NCBI RefSeq assembly: GCF_900115015.1
Contig: NZ_FOUZ01000010.1
Coordinates: forward strand, 62,001 to 126,000
DNA from: Algoriella xinjiangensis
GTDB lineage: Bacteria; Bacteroidota; Bacteroidia; Flavobacteriales; Weeksellaceae
Length of the DNA: 64,000 bases
Reading direction: 5' to 3'
Shown here piece after piece: positions 9,421-17,908 of this stretch. Within the stretch, counting starts at the first letter, position 1. Each line of letters opens with the position of its first letter. A model generated the notes under the pieces. That model worked only from the letters and a program-made list of their open reading frames with translations, had not been told where the DNA came from and ran no database searches. The position numbers and the translations under genes are program-made.

Positions 9421-10752
9421 TTATAGATTACCAATTACATATTGCAATTGATAGTATTTTAATTGTTTATTGATTTCTAATGAGATTAAGTTTGATTGTG
9501 CTTCCAAATACACATTATCAGCATCAATCAATTCTGTGATTAAGCTTAATTTATTGGCGTATTTTGTTTTCACAATTCGGTAATTTTCTTTGGATTGAGC
9601 AATCGCCTCTCTTGCAATTTCTATTTTTTCAACAGCTTCTTCCAATCTTCTATTTGCTACAAAAACATCGTGAGAAAGTTGTTCTTCCTTTTCTTCTATT
9701 TCTAATTTTGCTATAGAAATTGTACGATCAGCAATCAACATTTTTTGTTTGTTTTTGTACAAATTGCTCAACGGCATTACAATGTTAATTCCTACTTTCC
9801 CGAAACGATATAGATTTTCTTCGGGCGGAAAAAACATAAAATTGGGATAATTTAAACCATATTCACCATCTGCAGTTATTCGAGGCAAAATATTTGATTT
9901 GGTTATTTTTTTATCGATTTCTTTTAGGTATAAATCTTTCTTTGCGATTTGTAGACTTTCACTTTTTTCGAAAGCTTCAATAATTAACTCATCTACAAAA
10001 CCAATTTGAGCAGTATTTGTAAACAAATCTGTCGTGTTTATCTGCAATTCTTGCTCTTCTGGTAAAGCAATCAGCGTTTTAATTTGATGTTCTATAATTG
10101 CAACATCATTTGCTAATTCGGTAAACGACATTTTATGATTAGACAATTGCAATTCGGTACGTAAAACCTCATTATATGTAACTAAACCATTATTTTGAAA
10201 CGATTTTACTTGCTTAATATTGATAGAATCTTCGTGTATTTTGTCAAGAAGTAAACTTTGTTGTTCTTGCAAATGCAACACTTGTAAATATGCTGTGATA
10301 ATTTGCATGCGCAATTCGCGTTCATCTTTTTTGGCACGAAGTTTAGAAATATCTGTTTCTATTGCAGCTTTCTTTTCTTCATTTTTCAGCTTTCCTCCCA
10401 TGTAAATTGGGATTTCGGCAGATAACGTAAAATCGTATTGTTCGCGTGGAACTTTGTATTTTGTAGATGATTTCAGTAATCCGTCTTCATACTGATTGAT
10501 GTTGCTTAATACATGAAAACCGGTGTGAAAATTGACATCAGGAAGTTTTTCATTTTTTAGATCATGTTCTACTAATTCGGACACATTTGATTGTAAAGTA
10601 CGAATCTGAAGCTTTTTGTTGTTTTGTAATCCGATTTCAATTGCTTGATTCAGTTTTAATTGATGGTAATTATATTCTGTTTGCGCAAAACTAAAACTTC
10701 CCATCACTAACAAAATTGTAAGTAATTGATATCTAATTAGATTAAATATCAT
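9421..10752 (-). CDS. TolC-family outer membrane channel, copy 1
   Basis: A 443-residue outer membrane efflux protein with an N-terminal signal peptide ending near SFAQ. The two repeats of coiled-coil helices typical of TolC follow (for example LNQAIEIGLQNNKKLQIR at the start of repeat 1 and YANKLSLITELIDADNVYL near the end). It forms the exit duct of the tripartite pump. It is first in the operon, followed within four bases by the adaptor gene. It aligns end to end with the protein at 13786-15117, which has the same length. Confidence 0.9.
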   Translation of the reverse strand: MIFNLIRYQLLTILLVMGSFSFAQTEYNYHQLKLNQAIEIGLQNNKKLQIRTLQSNVSELVEHDLKNEKLPDVNFHTGFHVLSNINQYEDGLLKSSTKYKVPREQYDFTLSAEIPIYMGGKLKNEEKKAAIETDISKLRAKKDERELRMQIITAYLQVLHLQEQQSLLLDKIHEDSINIKQVKSFQNNGLVTYNEVLRTELQLSNHKMSFTELANDVAIIEHQIKTLIALPEEQELQINTTDLFTNTAQIGFVDELIIEAFEKSESLQIAKKDLYLKEIDKKITKSNILPRITADGEYGLNYPNFMFFPPEENLYRFGKVGINIVMPLSNLYKNKQKMLIADRTISIAKLEIEEKEEQLSHDVFVANRRLEEAVEKIEIAREAIAQSKENYRIVKTKYANKLSLITELIDADNVYLEAQSNLISLEINKQLKYYQLQYVIGNL

Positions 10753-10795
10753 ATTGGTGTTAAATTCTTTTAAATCCTAATCGTTTTAAGTGGTG

Positions 10796-10821
10796 CAAAT
10801 ATACATGCACGCTTGCATGTA
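10796..10821 (-). promoter_or_regulatory. Efflux copy 1 promoter with overlapping palindrome
   Basis: On the reverse strand TATATTTG (10796-10803) matches TAnnTTTG exactly; there is no TTG at -33. Directly upstream and overlapping by two bases is a perfect palindrome, TACATGCA-CGCT-TGCATGTA (10802-10821), in the space between -7 and -33. That is a typical repressor position. Copy 2 lacks this palindrome. Confidence 0.6.
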
Positions 10822-10837
10822 GCGATTGAGTAAAAAG

Positions 10838-10869
10838 GAAAATAATTTATTCATTTACGCCAAAAATTA
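10838..10869 (-). promoter_or_regulatory. Conserved upstream block, efflux copy 1 (putative AraC site)
   Basis: By my count 24 of 32 bases match the block at 15201-15232 without gaps, including TCATT and GCCAAAA. Both blocks begin exactly 34 bases upstream of their -7 element. A missing -33 TTG in both promoters fits activator dependence. Confidence 0.5.
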
Positions 10870-11111
10870 CAAACGTTTTAAATTCTAAAAAATCAAAACT
10901 CTTATCTCTAGAAAATTAATTTGAATGAAATGAATATCAATGCTGAAATTCAAATTTTCATCTCTATATCCAACAATGCTTTATACGTTTTATTATAGAT
11001 TTTTTATTGATTCTAATCAAAACAAATTAATACTTTTATCTATTATTGTTATATCTATTTCTTTATAAATACGAACCTATAAATCTACAGTTTAGACCAA
11101 TTACACATAAA

Positions 11112-11150
11112 ACAAAAAGATGCTTCTCTATTCGAAAAACATCTTTTTAC
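11112..11150. terminator. Terminator of the second efflux operon
   Basis: AAAAAGATG and CATCTTTTT form a nine-pair stem around a 17-base loop, followed on the minus strand by a T-rich tail. Confidence 0.7.
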
Positions 11151-11168
11151 TGTATTATTTATCACTAT

Positions 11169-12731
11169 TTATTTTCTGAAAAGTGCTGTTTTAAAAGGTT
11201 TATAAAGAAACACAAACAAAGTCATTACAATTCCAATTACAAATAATGTTCTAAAAATCTCGATATTACTTACCAACAAAGCTTGATTATACAATTTGGT
11301 TTTTAAAACTCCGATTGATAAACTAACCGAATCATTGGTTAAATGACCTGAACTATTTTTAGCCATCAAGTTATTCCATTGTTCTTGAAAAATTGTACTT
11401 GTTTGATCCAAATTTTTCGTCATCAAAAATTGATGTTTCGTAGTTAAATACAAAACTGCATTTTGCATAATTGCAAAGCCAATAGTTGTTGTCCAAAAAC
11501 GAGCCGCTGTACCAATTAACGCTGCATTTCCAGAAATATTTGGATGTACAGAACCAATCATATACAATACCAATGGCGTAAAAATAAGACCTTGTCCAAG
11601 ACCTTCTAACATCAATGGTGGTGCGATTGCTTCAACTTTTGTATCTGGAAAAAATAAGTAACTAAACCACAATAAACTGATGGATAAACTAAAAAATCCG
11701 AATGTAAAAATGTAACGATAATCAACTTTTTTCATCAATAAAAACATCGAAACGCAAATTCCGGTAATCGATCCTGCAACATTAAAATATTGTATTTGCA
11801 AGACATATTCCCAAGGCCATTTCCAGACGCTTCCCATTACTTGGTAAATGTTACTCATGCAAGAACGTAACAAATAGAAAATAAAAAAGATGAAAACGCC
11901 TAAAATGACACGTTCTGATTTGAATACTTCAAAATGAAACAAAGGTCGTTTTGATGTGCGTTGATGGAGAATAAATAATCCACCAAAAAGTAAACATAAA
12001 AAGAACGCTATTGTGATGTTGCTTGACTCGAACCAATTGTATTTTTTTCCATAAACCAAGAAAAATGCACCCGAAATTAATGAAATTAACATCAGAAAAA
12101 TTCCACCTAAATTTAATTGATACAAAGGTTTTTTAGGAAACATACGGTTATGATTAAATAGAAAAACATAAACCAATAACGCAATTACATGCATTGCCAT
12201 TATGGTATAAACCATCATGTTATGATCGTAGTTTTCTATCGCAAATTTTACTAAAGAAGTTGCAAATTTATCGCCCGTCAACATAAAGCAATACAAACAC
12301 GAATATGCAATAATACGCGCATGATCGTTTTTTATTTGCGACATAATAATCGGTAACAAAATACAACCTTCAAACAACGTAATTGGTCCTTGTAAAAAAC
12401 GAAGCAACAAAATAAGTTGTGTGTTTTTGGTTAATGTCATCGCAAATAATATGAGAATACTAACGCAAGTCATAAACAACAAATAACTTCGGATGTTGAA
12501 AAAATGGAAAAATCTGACATGAATAAATAATCCACAAACAATTGTTGCGTATGCTAACGAAAACAAGAATTGTAAATCGTCAACTTCTAAATCTAAAAAA
12601 GAAGCTGTAAAAGTACTATTCATGTTAAAAATTGTCAATAACATCATGTGCGGAAATATTGCAATGACCAAAATTGGCACAACTAATTTCTGCGGAACCC
12701 ATTTGTTGAATATAGAATTTTGACTTTGCAT
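11169..12731 (-). CDS. DHA2-type MFS efflux pump (EmrB-like), copy 2
   Basis: A 520-residue inner-membrane protein with about fourteen helices, paralogous along its whole length to the protein at 6792-8363 (shared NSIFNKWVP start, FLDLEVDDLQFLFSL, NHNRMFPKKPLYQLNL, WPWEYVL). It is the energised pump of the second tripartite system. It is encoded three bases after the adaptor gene. The difference from copy 1 is greatest in helices 10-12 and at the C-terminus, so the two pumps may export different compounds. Confidence 0.9.
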   Translation of the reverse strand: MQSQNSIFNKWVPQKLVVPILVIAIFPHMMLLTIFNMNSTFTASFLDLEVDDLQFLFSLAYATIVCGLFIHVRFFHFFNIRSYLLFMTCVSILILFAMTLTKNTQLILLLRFLQGPITLFEGCILLPIIMSQIKNDHARIIAYSCLYCFMLTGDKFATSLVKFAIENYDHNMMVYTIMAMHVIALLVYVFLFNHNRMFPKKPLYQLNLGGIFLMLISLISGAFFLVYGKKYNWFESSNITIAFFLCLLFGGLFILHQRTSKRPLFHFEVFKSERVILGVFIFFIFYLLRSCMSNIYQVMGSVWKWPWEYVLQIQYFNVAGSITGICVSMFLLMKKVDYRYIFTFGFFSLSISLLWFSYLFFPDTKVEAIAPPLMLEGLGQGLIFTPLVLYMIGSVHPNISGNAALIGTAARFWTTTIGFAIMQNAVLYLTTKHQFLMTKNLDQTSTIFQEQWNNLMAKNSSGHLTNDSVSLSIGVLKTKLYNQALLVSNIEIFRTLFVIGIVMTLFVFLYKPFKTALFRK

Positions 12732-12734
12732 ATA

Positions 12735-13781
12735 TTATTTCAATTTTTCTGCTGATACTTCCACATTCATTCCCGAACGTAATTTTTCGTTATTTTTACT
12801 CTCTTTTAATATGATTTTGACTGGAAAACGTTGCTCAATTTTTACAAAATTTCCCGTTGCATTATCAGGTTTTACCAAAGAAAACTCTGAACCTGAAGCT
12901 GGAGAAAGCGACTCAATTTTTCCTTCAAATTCAATTGTAGCATAAGCATCTGCTTTTACTTTTACTGTTTTATCCAAATCAATTTCGCCTAATTGTGTTT
13001 CTTTAAAATTGGCAATAACCCATTTTTCTTTCGATACAACTTGCACCAAAGCTTGTCCTTCTTTTATTAATTGACCAACTTGTATATTTTTTACACCAAC
13101 CCAACCGTCGTAAGGCGCAATAACGTAAGTGTAGCTTAATCTTAATTTTGCATCGTTTAATTGTGCTTTGCGTTGCAAAATTTGAGTTTTTGCTGGCGCA
13201 ACTTTTGTTTGTTCTGCAGACGTACTTACATTTACAGCATTACGTTGTTGTTCTAAAGCTGATAAACTTGCTTTTGCTTGTTTATATTTTGCTTCAATTT
13301 CTTCAAATTGTTGAAGTGTTGCGGCATCTTCTGCAACTAAATTTTTGAAACGTGTAAAATCTTTTTCTGTTCGCCAAACCTCTATTTTAGCAGCTTCTAT
13401 ATTTGCATTTACAATATTTACATTACTTGCTTTGCTATCAACCGCGGTTTCGTAAGTTGCAACAGATTGTGTTGTACTTTCTAAATTAGCTTGCGCAATA
13501 TCAATTTGATTCTGAAATTCGCGATTATCAATCACAACTAACGTGTCGCCCTTATGCACAAATTGATTTTCATCGAAATTAATTTTATTTATAAATCCAG
13601 AAACTTTACTCGAAACTGGCGTAATATATTGTCTTACTTGCGCATCATTTGTACTAACATGCGAACTAGAAAACAGATAGAACCAGCCTAAAGCTCCTAC
13701 TCCAATCAAAATAAATAACCATGCAATGACAGACAATGTTCTGTTCATTCGTTTTTCTCCTTTTGTCAATTGTTTCGCCAT
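12735..13781 (-). CDS. HlyD/EmrA membrane fusion protein, copy 2
   Basis: A 348-residue adaptor with an N-terminal anchor helix, two lipoyl half-motifs (GDTLVVIDNREF and APYDGWVGVKNIQVGQ) and an alpha-hairpin between them. It is very similar to the copy-1 adaptor; by eye about four residues in five are the same, clearly higher than for the pump. The SSSHVSTNDAQVRQY segment is identical in both. The gene lies four bases after the TolC gene and three before the pump gene. Confidence 0.9.
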   Translation of the reverse strand: MAKQLTKGEKRMNRTLSVIAWLFILIGVGALGWFYLFSSSHVSTNDAQVRQYITPVSSKVSGFINKINFDENQFVHKGDTLVVIDNREFQNQIDIAQANLESTTQSVATYETAVDSKASNVNIVNANIEAAKIEVWRTEKDFTRFKNLVAEDAATLQQFEEIEAKYKQAKASLSALEQQRNAVNVSTSAEQTKVAPAKTQILQRKAQLNDAKLRLSYTYVIAPYDGWVGVKNIQVGQLIKEGQALVQVVSKEKWVIANFKETQLGEIDLDKTVKVKADAYATIEFEGKIESLSPASGSEFSLVKPDNATGNFVKIEQRFPVKIILKESKNNEKLRSGMNVEVSAEKLK

Positions 13782-13785
13782 ATTA

Positions 13786-15117
13786 TTATAAGTTACCTAA
13801 AACGTATTGTAGTTGATAGAATTTTAATTGTTTATTAATTTGCAAAGAAATTAAGTTAGATTGTGCTTCTAAATAAGCATTATCTGCATCGATTAATTCT
13901 GTGATTAAGCTTAATTTGTTTGCGTATTTTGTTTTTACGATTCGATAATTTTCTTTGGATTGATTAATTGCTTCTTCTGCAATTTTTATTTTTTCTAAAG
14001 ATTCATCTAATCGTTTTTTTGCTGTAAAAACTTCGTGTGTTATTTGCTCTTCGCGCTCTTCAATCTCTAATTTTGCAATTTCTATTTTTTGATCAGCTAT
14101 TTGCATTTTTTGCTTATTCTTGAAAAAATTACTTAACGGAACAGTGATATTTACGCCAACCATACCAAAACGATACAAATGTTCTTCGGGTGGAAAAAAC
14201 ATAAAATTGGGATAATTTAAACCATATTCTCCGCCTGCAGTTATTTTAGGCAACACATTTGCTTTGGTTATTTTTTTGTCTAATTGTTTTAAATCAAGAT
14301 CTTCTTTTGCAATTTTTAAACTTTCATTATTTTCCATCGCTTCCAAAACCATTTGATCTACAATACCCAAATGCTCTGTATTCGTAAACAAATCATTGGT
14401 TTGCACATGCATTTCTTGTGATTCTGGTAAAGACAATAACGTTTTTATTTGATGCTCTACAATCGCAATTTCATTATCTAATTCAGAAAAAGACATTTTA
14501 TGATTGGATAATTGCAACTGCGTTCTCAAAACCTCATTATATGTAACCAAACCATTTTTCTTGAAAATTTCTGTTTGTTTAATATTCGCAGAATCTTCGC
14601 GCATTTTGTCCGAAATCAAATTTTGTTGTTCTTGCAAATGCAACACTTGTAAATAAGCTGTAAGGATTTGCATGCGCAATTCTCGCTCATCTTTTTTTGT
14701 TTTTAACTTCGAAATTTCGGTTTCTATTTCAGCTTTCTTTTCTTCATTTTTCAACTTTCCTCCCAAATAAATTGGAATCTCTGCTTTTAATGTAAAATCA
14801 TATTTTACACGCGGTGTAGCATATTTTGTAGAAGATTTAAAAATTCCGCCTTCGTATTGATTGATGTTACTCAAAACATGAAAACCTGTATGAAAATCGA
14901 CATCAGGAAGTTTCTCATTTTTCAAATCGCGTTCATTTAATTCAGCCACATTTGATTGCAACGAACGTATTTGCAATTTTTTATTATTTTGTAGTCCAAT
15001 TTCAATTGCTTCGTTCAATTTTAATTGATTATAGTCTAAATTTGTTTGGGCAAAAGAAGTACTACTCACCATTATAAGAAACGCAAGCAATTGATATTTA
15101 ATAAGATTAAATATCAT
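13786..15117 (-). CDS. TolC-family outer membrane channel, copy 2
   Basis: A 443-residue outer membrane efflux protein with a signal peptide ending near SFAQT and the helical repeats of TolC. It has the same length as copy 1, and its C-terminal half (YANKLSLITELIDADNAYL) is nearly identical. It is the first gene of the second efflux operon, transcribed divergently from the AraC regulator gene. Confidence 0.9.
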   Translation of the reverse strand: MIFNLIKYQLLAFLIMVSSTSFAQTNLDYNQLKLNEAIEIGLQNNKKLQIRSLQSNVAELNERDLKNEKLPDVDFHTGFHVLSNINQYEGGIFKSSTKYATPRVKYDFTLKAEIPIYLGGKLKNEEKKAEIETEISKLKTKKDERELRMQILTAYLQVLHLQEQQNLISDKMREDSANIKQTEIFKKNGLVTYNEVLRTQLQLSNHKMSFSELDNEIAIVEHQIKTLLSLPESQEMHVQTNDLFTNTEHLGIVDQMVLEAMENNESLKIAKEDLDLKQLDKKITKANVLPKITAGGEYGLNYPNFMFFPPEEHLYRFGMVGVNITVPLSNFFKNKQKMQIADQKIEIAKLEIEEREEQITHEVFTAKKRLDESLEKIKIAEEAINQSKENYRIVKTKYANKLSLITELIDADNAYLEAQSNLISLQINKQLKFYQLQYVLGNL

Positions 15118-15158
15118 ATATGTTTTTAAATTATAAAAATTTTGTTGATTTATTACTG

Positions 15159-15166
15159 CAAAGGTA
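15159..15166 (-). promoter_or_regulatory. -7 element of efflux copy 2
   Basis: The reverse strand reads TACCTTTG, an exact TAnnTTTG match. There is no TTG 17-23 bases upstream, so activation is likely to be needed. Confidence 0.5.
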
Positions 15167-15200
15167 CGCGCAAAGACAACTAAGCTAAACGATAAAATAA

Positions 15201-15232
15201 GAAAAAAATTTGCTCATTCTAGCCAAAAGTAA
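15201..15232 (-). promoter_or_regulatory. Conserved upstream block, efflux copy 2 (putative AraC site)
   Basis: The counterpart of 10838-10869, at the same 34-base distance from the -7 element. It lies in the 193-base divergent region between the TolC gene and the AraC gene, the usual place for an AraC-type activator site. Confidence 0.5.
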
Positions 15233-15310
15233 TAATTTTGTAAACGTATATTTCTCATTAAAATAACGATTTATACACTCATTTCATTCGTATTCAAACT
15301 TCAACGTAAG

Positions 15311-16114
15311 ATGAATCAAAAATTTATAAAAGAAGTCGATCAAAATAACTCTGAATATTATCTGCATCATGTCTATCTAGATACTGTAGAAACAGAGATT
15401 CATCAGCACAAAAAAGCACAATTACTTTATGCAGAAGGCGGAATTGTTCATATTTTTATCAACGATAAACATTGGTATTTGCCCGCGCGTTGTTTTATGT
15501 GGATTCCTGCAAATACGGATCATTCTATTTTAACGTACAGTAAAAATGGTGATTTATATAATTTTTATTTCAAAACAGAAGAAAATGAAGACGAATTTTT
15601 CGCCAAAACTAATATTTATTATGCCGAAGATTTGTTGCGCGAAATGTTTTTGTACACCAAACCTTGGGATGGAGTGATTGAAGAAAAAGATACCGCAAAA
15701 TATTATTTTCTGAAAGCCATAAAAGCCATTTTACCTGAAATGGAATCAAATAAATTACCAATTACAATTCAGCATCCTTTTCCGAAAGATCAAAAATTGA
15801 TTGATATTGCCAAGTTTTTGATGTTAAATATCGAAAAAAACTATACAATTGATGAAATTTCTAAACATTTTGGAATAAGTTCGCGCTCGCTTTCTCGAAA
15901 ATTTAAAGATAGTTTAGGAATGAATTATGTTCGATTTTTGCGTTCATTACGCATTACAAAATCATTGGAATTGATTGCCGAAAATAAGTATAATATGTAC
16001 GAAGTTGCTATGTTAGTTGGTTACAATTCTTTATCTTCTTTTAGTAATATTTTTCAGAAAGTTTCAGGAATTCGTCCAACCGAATATGCGCAGATGTTAC
16101 ATAAAAAGCGATAA
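15311..16114 (+). CDS. AraC-family transcriptional regulator
   Basis: A 267-residue regulator. Residues 1-110 look like a cupin-type sensor domain (HLPAR-like WYLPARCFMWIPANTDHS). Residues about 170-265 carry the double helix-turn-helix of the AraC family (IDEISKHFGISSRSLSRKF and MYEVAMLVGYNSLSSFSNIF, ending in GIRPTEYAQ). It is transcribed divergently from efflux copy 2, the standard arrangement for a ligand-responsive activator of a pump operon. The ligand is unknown. It is probably the controller of both efflux copies, because only one such gene is present. Confidence 0.9.
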   Translation: MNQKFIKEVDQNNSEYYLHHVYLDTVETEIHQHKKAQLLYAEGGIVHIFINDKHWYLPARCFMWIPANTDHSILTYSKNGDLYNFYFKTEENEDEFFAKTNIYYAEDLLREMFLYTKPWDGVIEEKDTAKYYFLKAIKAILPEMESNKLPITIQHPFPKDQKLIDIAKFLMLNIEKNYTIDEISKHFGISSRSLSRKFKDSLGMNYVRFLRSLRITKSLELIAENKYNMYEVAMLVGYNSLSSFSNIFQKVSGIRPTEYAQMLHKKR

Positions 16115-16191
16115 ATCTTCTAATTATTCATCAAAATTGAATAATTTTTAATTTCCTAACATATATCAAGAACTAAAAAAATATTCTGCTT

Positions 16192-16199
16192 TAACTTTG
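16192..16199 (+). promoter_or_regulatory. -7 element that fixes the start of the FMN reductase gene
   Basis: TAACTTTG matches TAnnTTTG exactly. A possible TTG start at 16197 would lie inside this element, so translation must begin at the ATG at 16224. Confidence 0.5.
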
Positions 16200-16223
16200 C
16201 CTTATCAAATTAAAAATATCAAA

Positions 16224-16769
16224 ATGAAAATATTAGCATTTGCAGGTAGTAACAGCAAAAACTCAATCAACAAACAATTATTAGATTATACTTTAGGTAA
16301 AATAGAAAACGCAGAAATTGACTTAGTAGATATCAACGATTTCGAAATGCCAATTTACTCTATCGATCGTCAATTAGAAAATGGTTTTCCTGAATTAGCA
16401 GAAGATTTTTACAAAAAAATTAAAGCTGCTGATGGTTTAGTTATCAGTTTAGCAGAGCATAATGGTAATTTTTCTGTAGCATTAAAAAATATTTTAGATT
16501 GGGTTTCTCGTATTGAAATGCCTTATTTAAAAGACAAAAAAATCTTATTATTAAGTACTTCTCCAGGCGCTTATGGTGGAGGAAATGTGATGGAAGTTGC
16601 GGTAAAATATTTCGGAATGTTTGCAAGTGGAGAAATTGTAGCAAATTCTACTTTTCCATCTTTTCAAGATAATTTCCAAAATAATGAAATCGTAAACGAG
16701 GAATTAAAAAATACTATTTTAGAAAAAATTACAACTTTTCAAAATGCTTTTTCTCAAGTTGAAGCTTAA
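16224..16769 (+). CDS. NADPH-dependent FMN reductase (flavodoxin fold)
   Basis: A 181-residue NAD(P)H:FMN oxidoreductase-like protein. The phosphate-binding loop is AGSNSKNSINKQ at residues 7-18, SLAEHNGNFSVALKN lies in the middle, and STSPGAYGGG is the second FMN-contact loop. It is cytoplasmic, and quinones, azo compounds or chromate are possible acceptors in this family. The start was chosen at the ATG at 16224 because the promoter -7 element covers the earlier TTG. It is a single gene between the AraC gene and a strong terminator. Confidence 0.88.
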   Translation: MKILAFAGSNSKNSINKQLLDYTLGKIENAEIDLVDINDFEMPIYSIDRQLENGFPELAEDFYKKIKAADGLVISLAEHNGNFSVALKNILDWVSRIEMPYLKDKKILLLSTSPGAYGGGNVMEVAVKYFGMFASGEIVANSTFPSFQDNFQNNEIVNEELKNTILEKITTFQNAFSQVEA

Positions 16770-16789
16770 TTGAAAAAGAATATAAAATC

Positions 16790-16821
16790 AAAAAAGACCG
16801 AACAAATGTTCGGTCTTTTTC
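16790..16821. terminator. Bidirectional terminator
   Basis: GACCGAACA and TGTTCGGTC form a nine-pair stem around AA, between A- and T-runs. It serves the FMN reductase gene and the minus-strand T9SS operon. Confidence 0.9.
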
Positions 16822-16847
16822 GTTTATATGAAATACTTAAAATTACT

Positions 16848-17903
16848 CTATTTATTTTTAATTAGTATTGATCCTGATTTTGTTTGCTTATCATTCAACT
16901 TAATTACATATCAATAATTGTCTGTTGGCACAGGTTTACCAGCAATTCTACCATCCCATTTAAAATTATCAGCTTGACTTATCGTTTTTACTTTTTTACC
17001 AAAACGATCAAAAATTTCAACAACCGAATTCGGATAATCTTTCAAGAATTTATTTAAATCCCAAAGATCATTTATTCCATCATTATTTGGTGTAATTACA
17101 TTTGGAATTATCATTGCTTCGGCTTCAAAATTTGTTAAACAACTTCCTTTTTTCGATTTTACACGAACAATATATTTACCCGAAGCTACATTTCTAAATG
17201 TATTTGAATCTTGCCATGGAAAAATAATTTTACCATTTTCGCTTTCCAATTGATAATAAACGTCTGTATTTCCGCCAGAATTTACAATAATTATCGAATT
17301 ATCTAAATCAGTTGAAATCATAAATGTAGGAAATTCTACTTGAACAACATCGGTTTCTGCACTTGCAGTACATTCGCCAGATTTAACTTCTAATCTGTAT
17401 TTTCCAGGTTTTGAAATTTCTAATGTATCTGTATCTCCTACTTCAATATTATTTTCATCAAACCATTTGTAATCGTCATATCCACTTGGAGCTTTGATTG
17501 ACATTGTTTTAAAATCTGGACAGAAATAATGAATTGGTTCTAAATCTACTTTTAGATTTTGAGTAATTGTAACTGTCATTTCTTGTGTAGACATTCCACA
17601 ACTATTGGTTTCTGTAACTTGTAATGTATAAATACCTATTGGTGTATTTTCCCAATTAATCGTTATTATATTCCCCGAACTTCTATCAGGTATTATATTT
17701 CCTACGAATGTATTTTCTACAACTTTCCAAGTATAAGTAGATCCAATAGTTCCGTTGCCCGAATTTTCGAGTTCATCAACTTTATAAGTTTTGATTGCAC
17801 CAAGACATATTTTTTGCTGTCCATACGATACAACACTTCCCAAAACGAGAAGCATTGTAATGTATAGTTTATTACTAAAAATATATGTTAGATATTTTAT
17901 CAA
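16848..17903 (-). pseudogene. T9SS type B sorting domain protein with a premature stop
   Basis: A secreted protein with a signal peptide (cleavage near SYGQ) and PKD/Ig-like segments. A type B T9SS C-terminal sorting domain follows (VITPNNDGINDLWDL, then VEIFDRFGKKV and WDG). The open frame stops at TGA (16911-16913) after PVPTDNY. Reading on in the same frame gives YVIKLNDKQTKSGSILIKNK and a second stop at 16848-16850. That continuation is what the family has, with Trp (TGG) at the TGA position. One G-to-A change therefore removes the last strands of the sorting domain, or the base is a sequencing error. It is the last gene of a three-gene operon and starts five bases after the previous stop. 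Confidence 0.8.
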
Positions 17904-17908
17904 AGTTA

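Larger units (their letters stand above)
10753..11168. other. Intergenic region of the first efflux operon
   Basis: A 416-base gene-free stretch. It holds the copy-1 promoter with a palindrome (10796-10821), a block shared with the copy-2 promoter (10838-10869), an AT-rich middle with no credible ORF, and the terminator of copy 2 (11114-11150). No remnant of an AraC gene could be recognised where copy 2 has one. Confidence 0.6.

Noticed and set aside
9417-9434. Start of the copy 1 adaptor at 9434
   Set aside because: It would overlap the TolC gene, and the paralogue starts at the position equivalent to 9416.
10870-11110. Remnant of a second AraC gene upstream of efflux copy 1
   Set aside because: No stretch similar to the AraC protein of copy 2 could be recognised in any frame by eye.
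11046-11246. A 66-residue plus-strand frame across the copy 2 terminator
   Set aside because: It covers the terminator hairpin and the end of the pump gene on the other strand; base composition and overlap indicate a chance frame.
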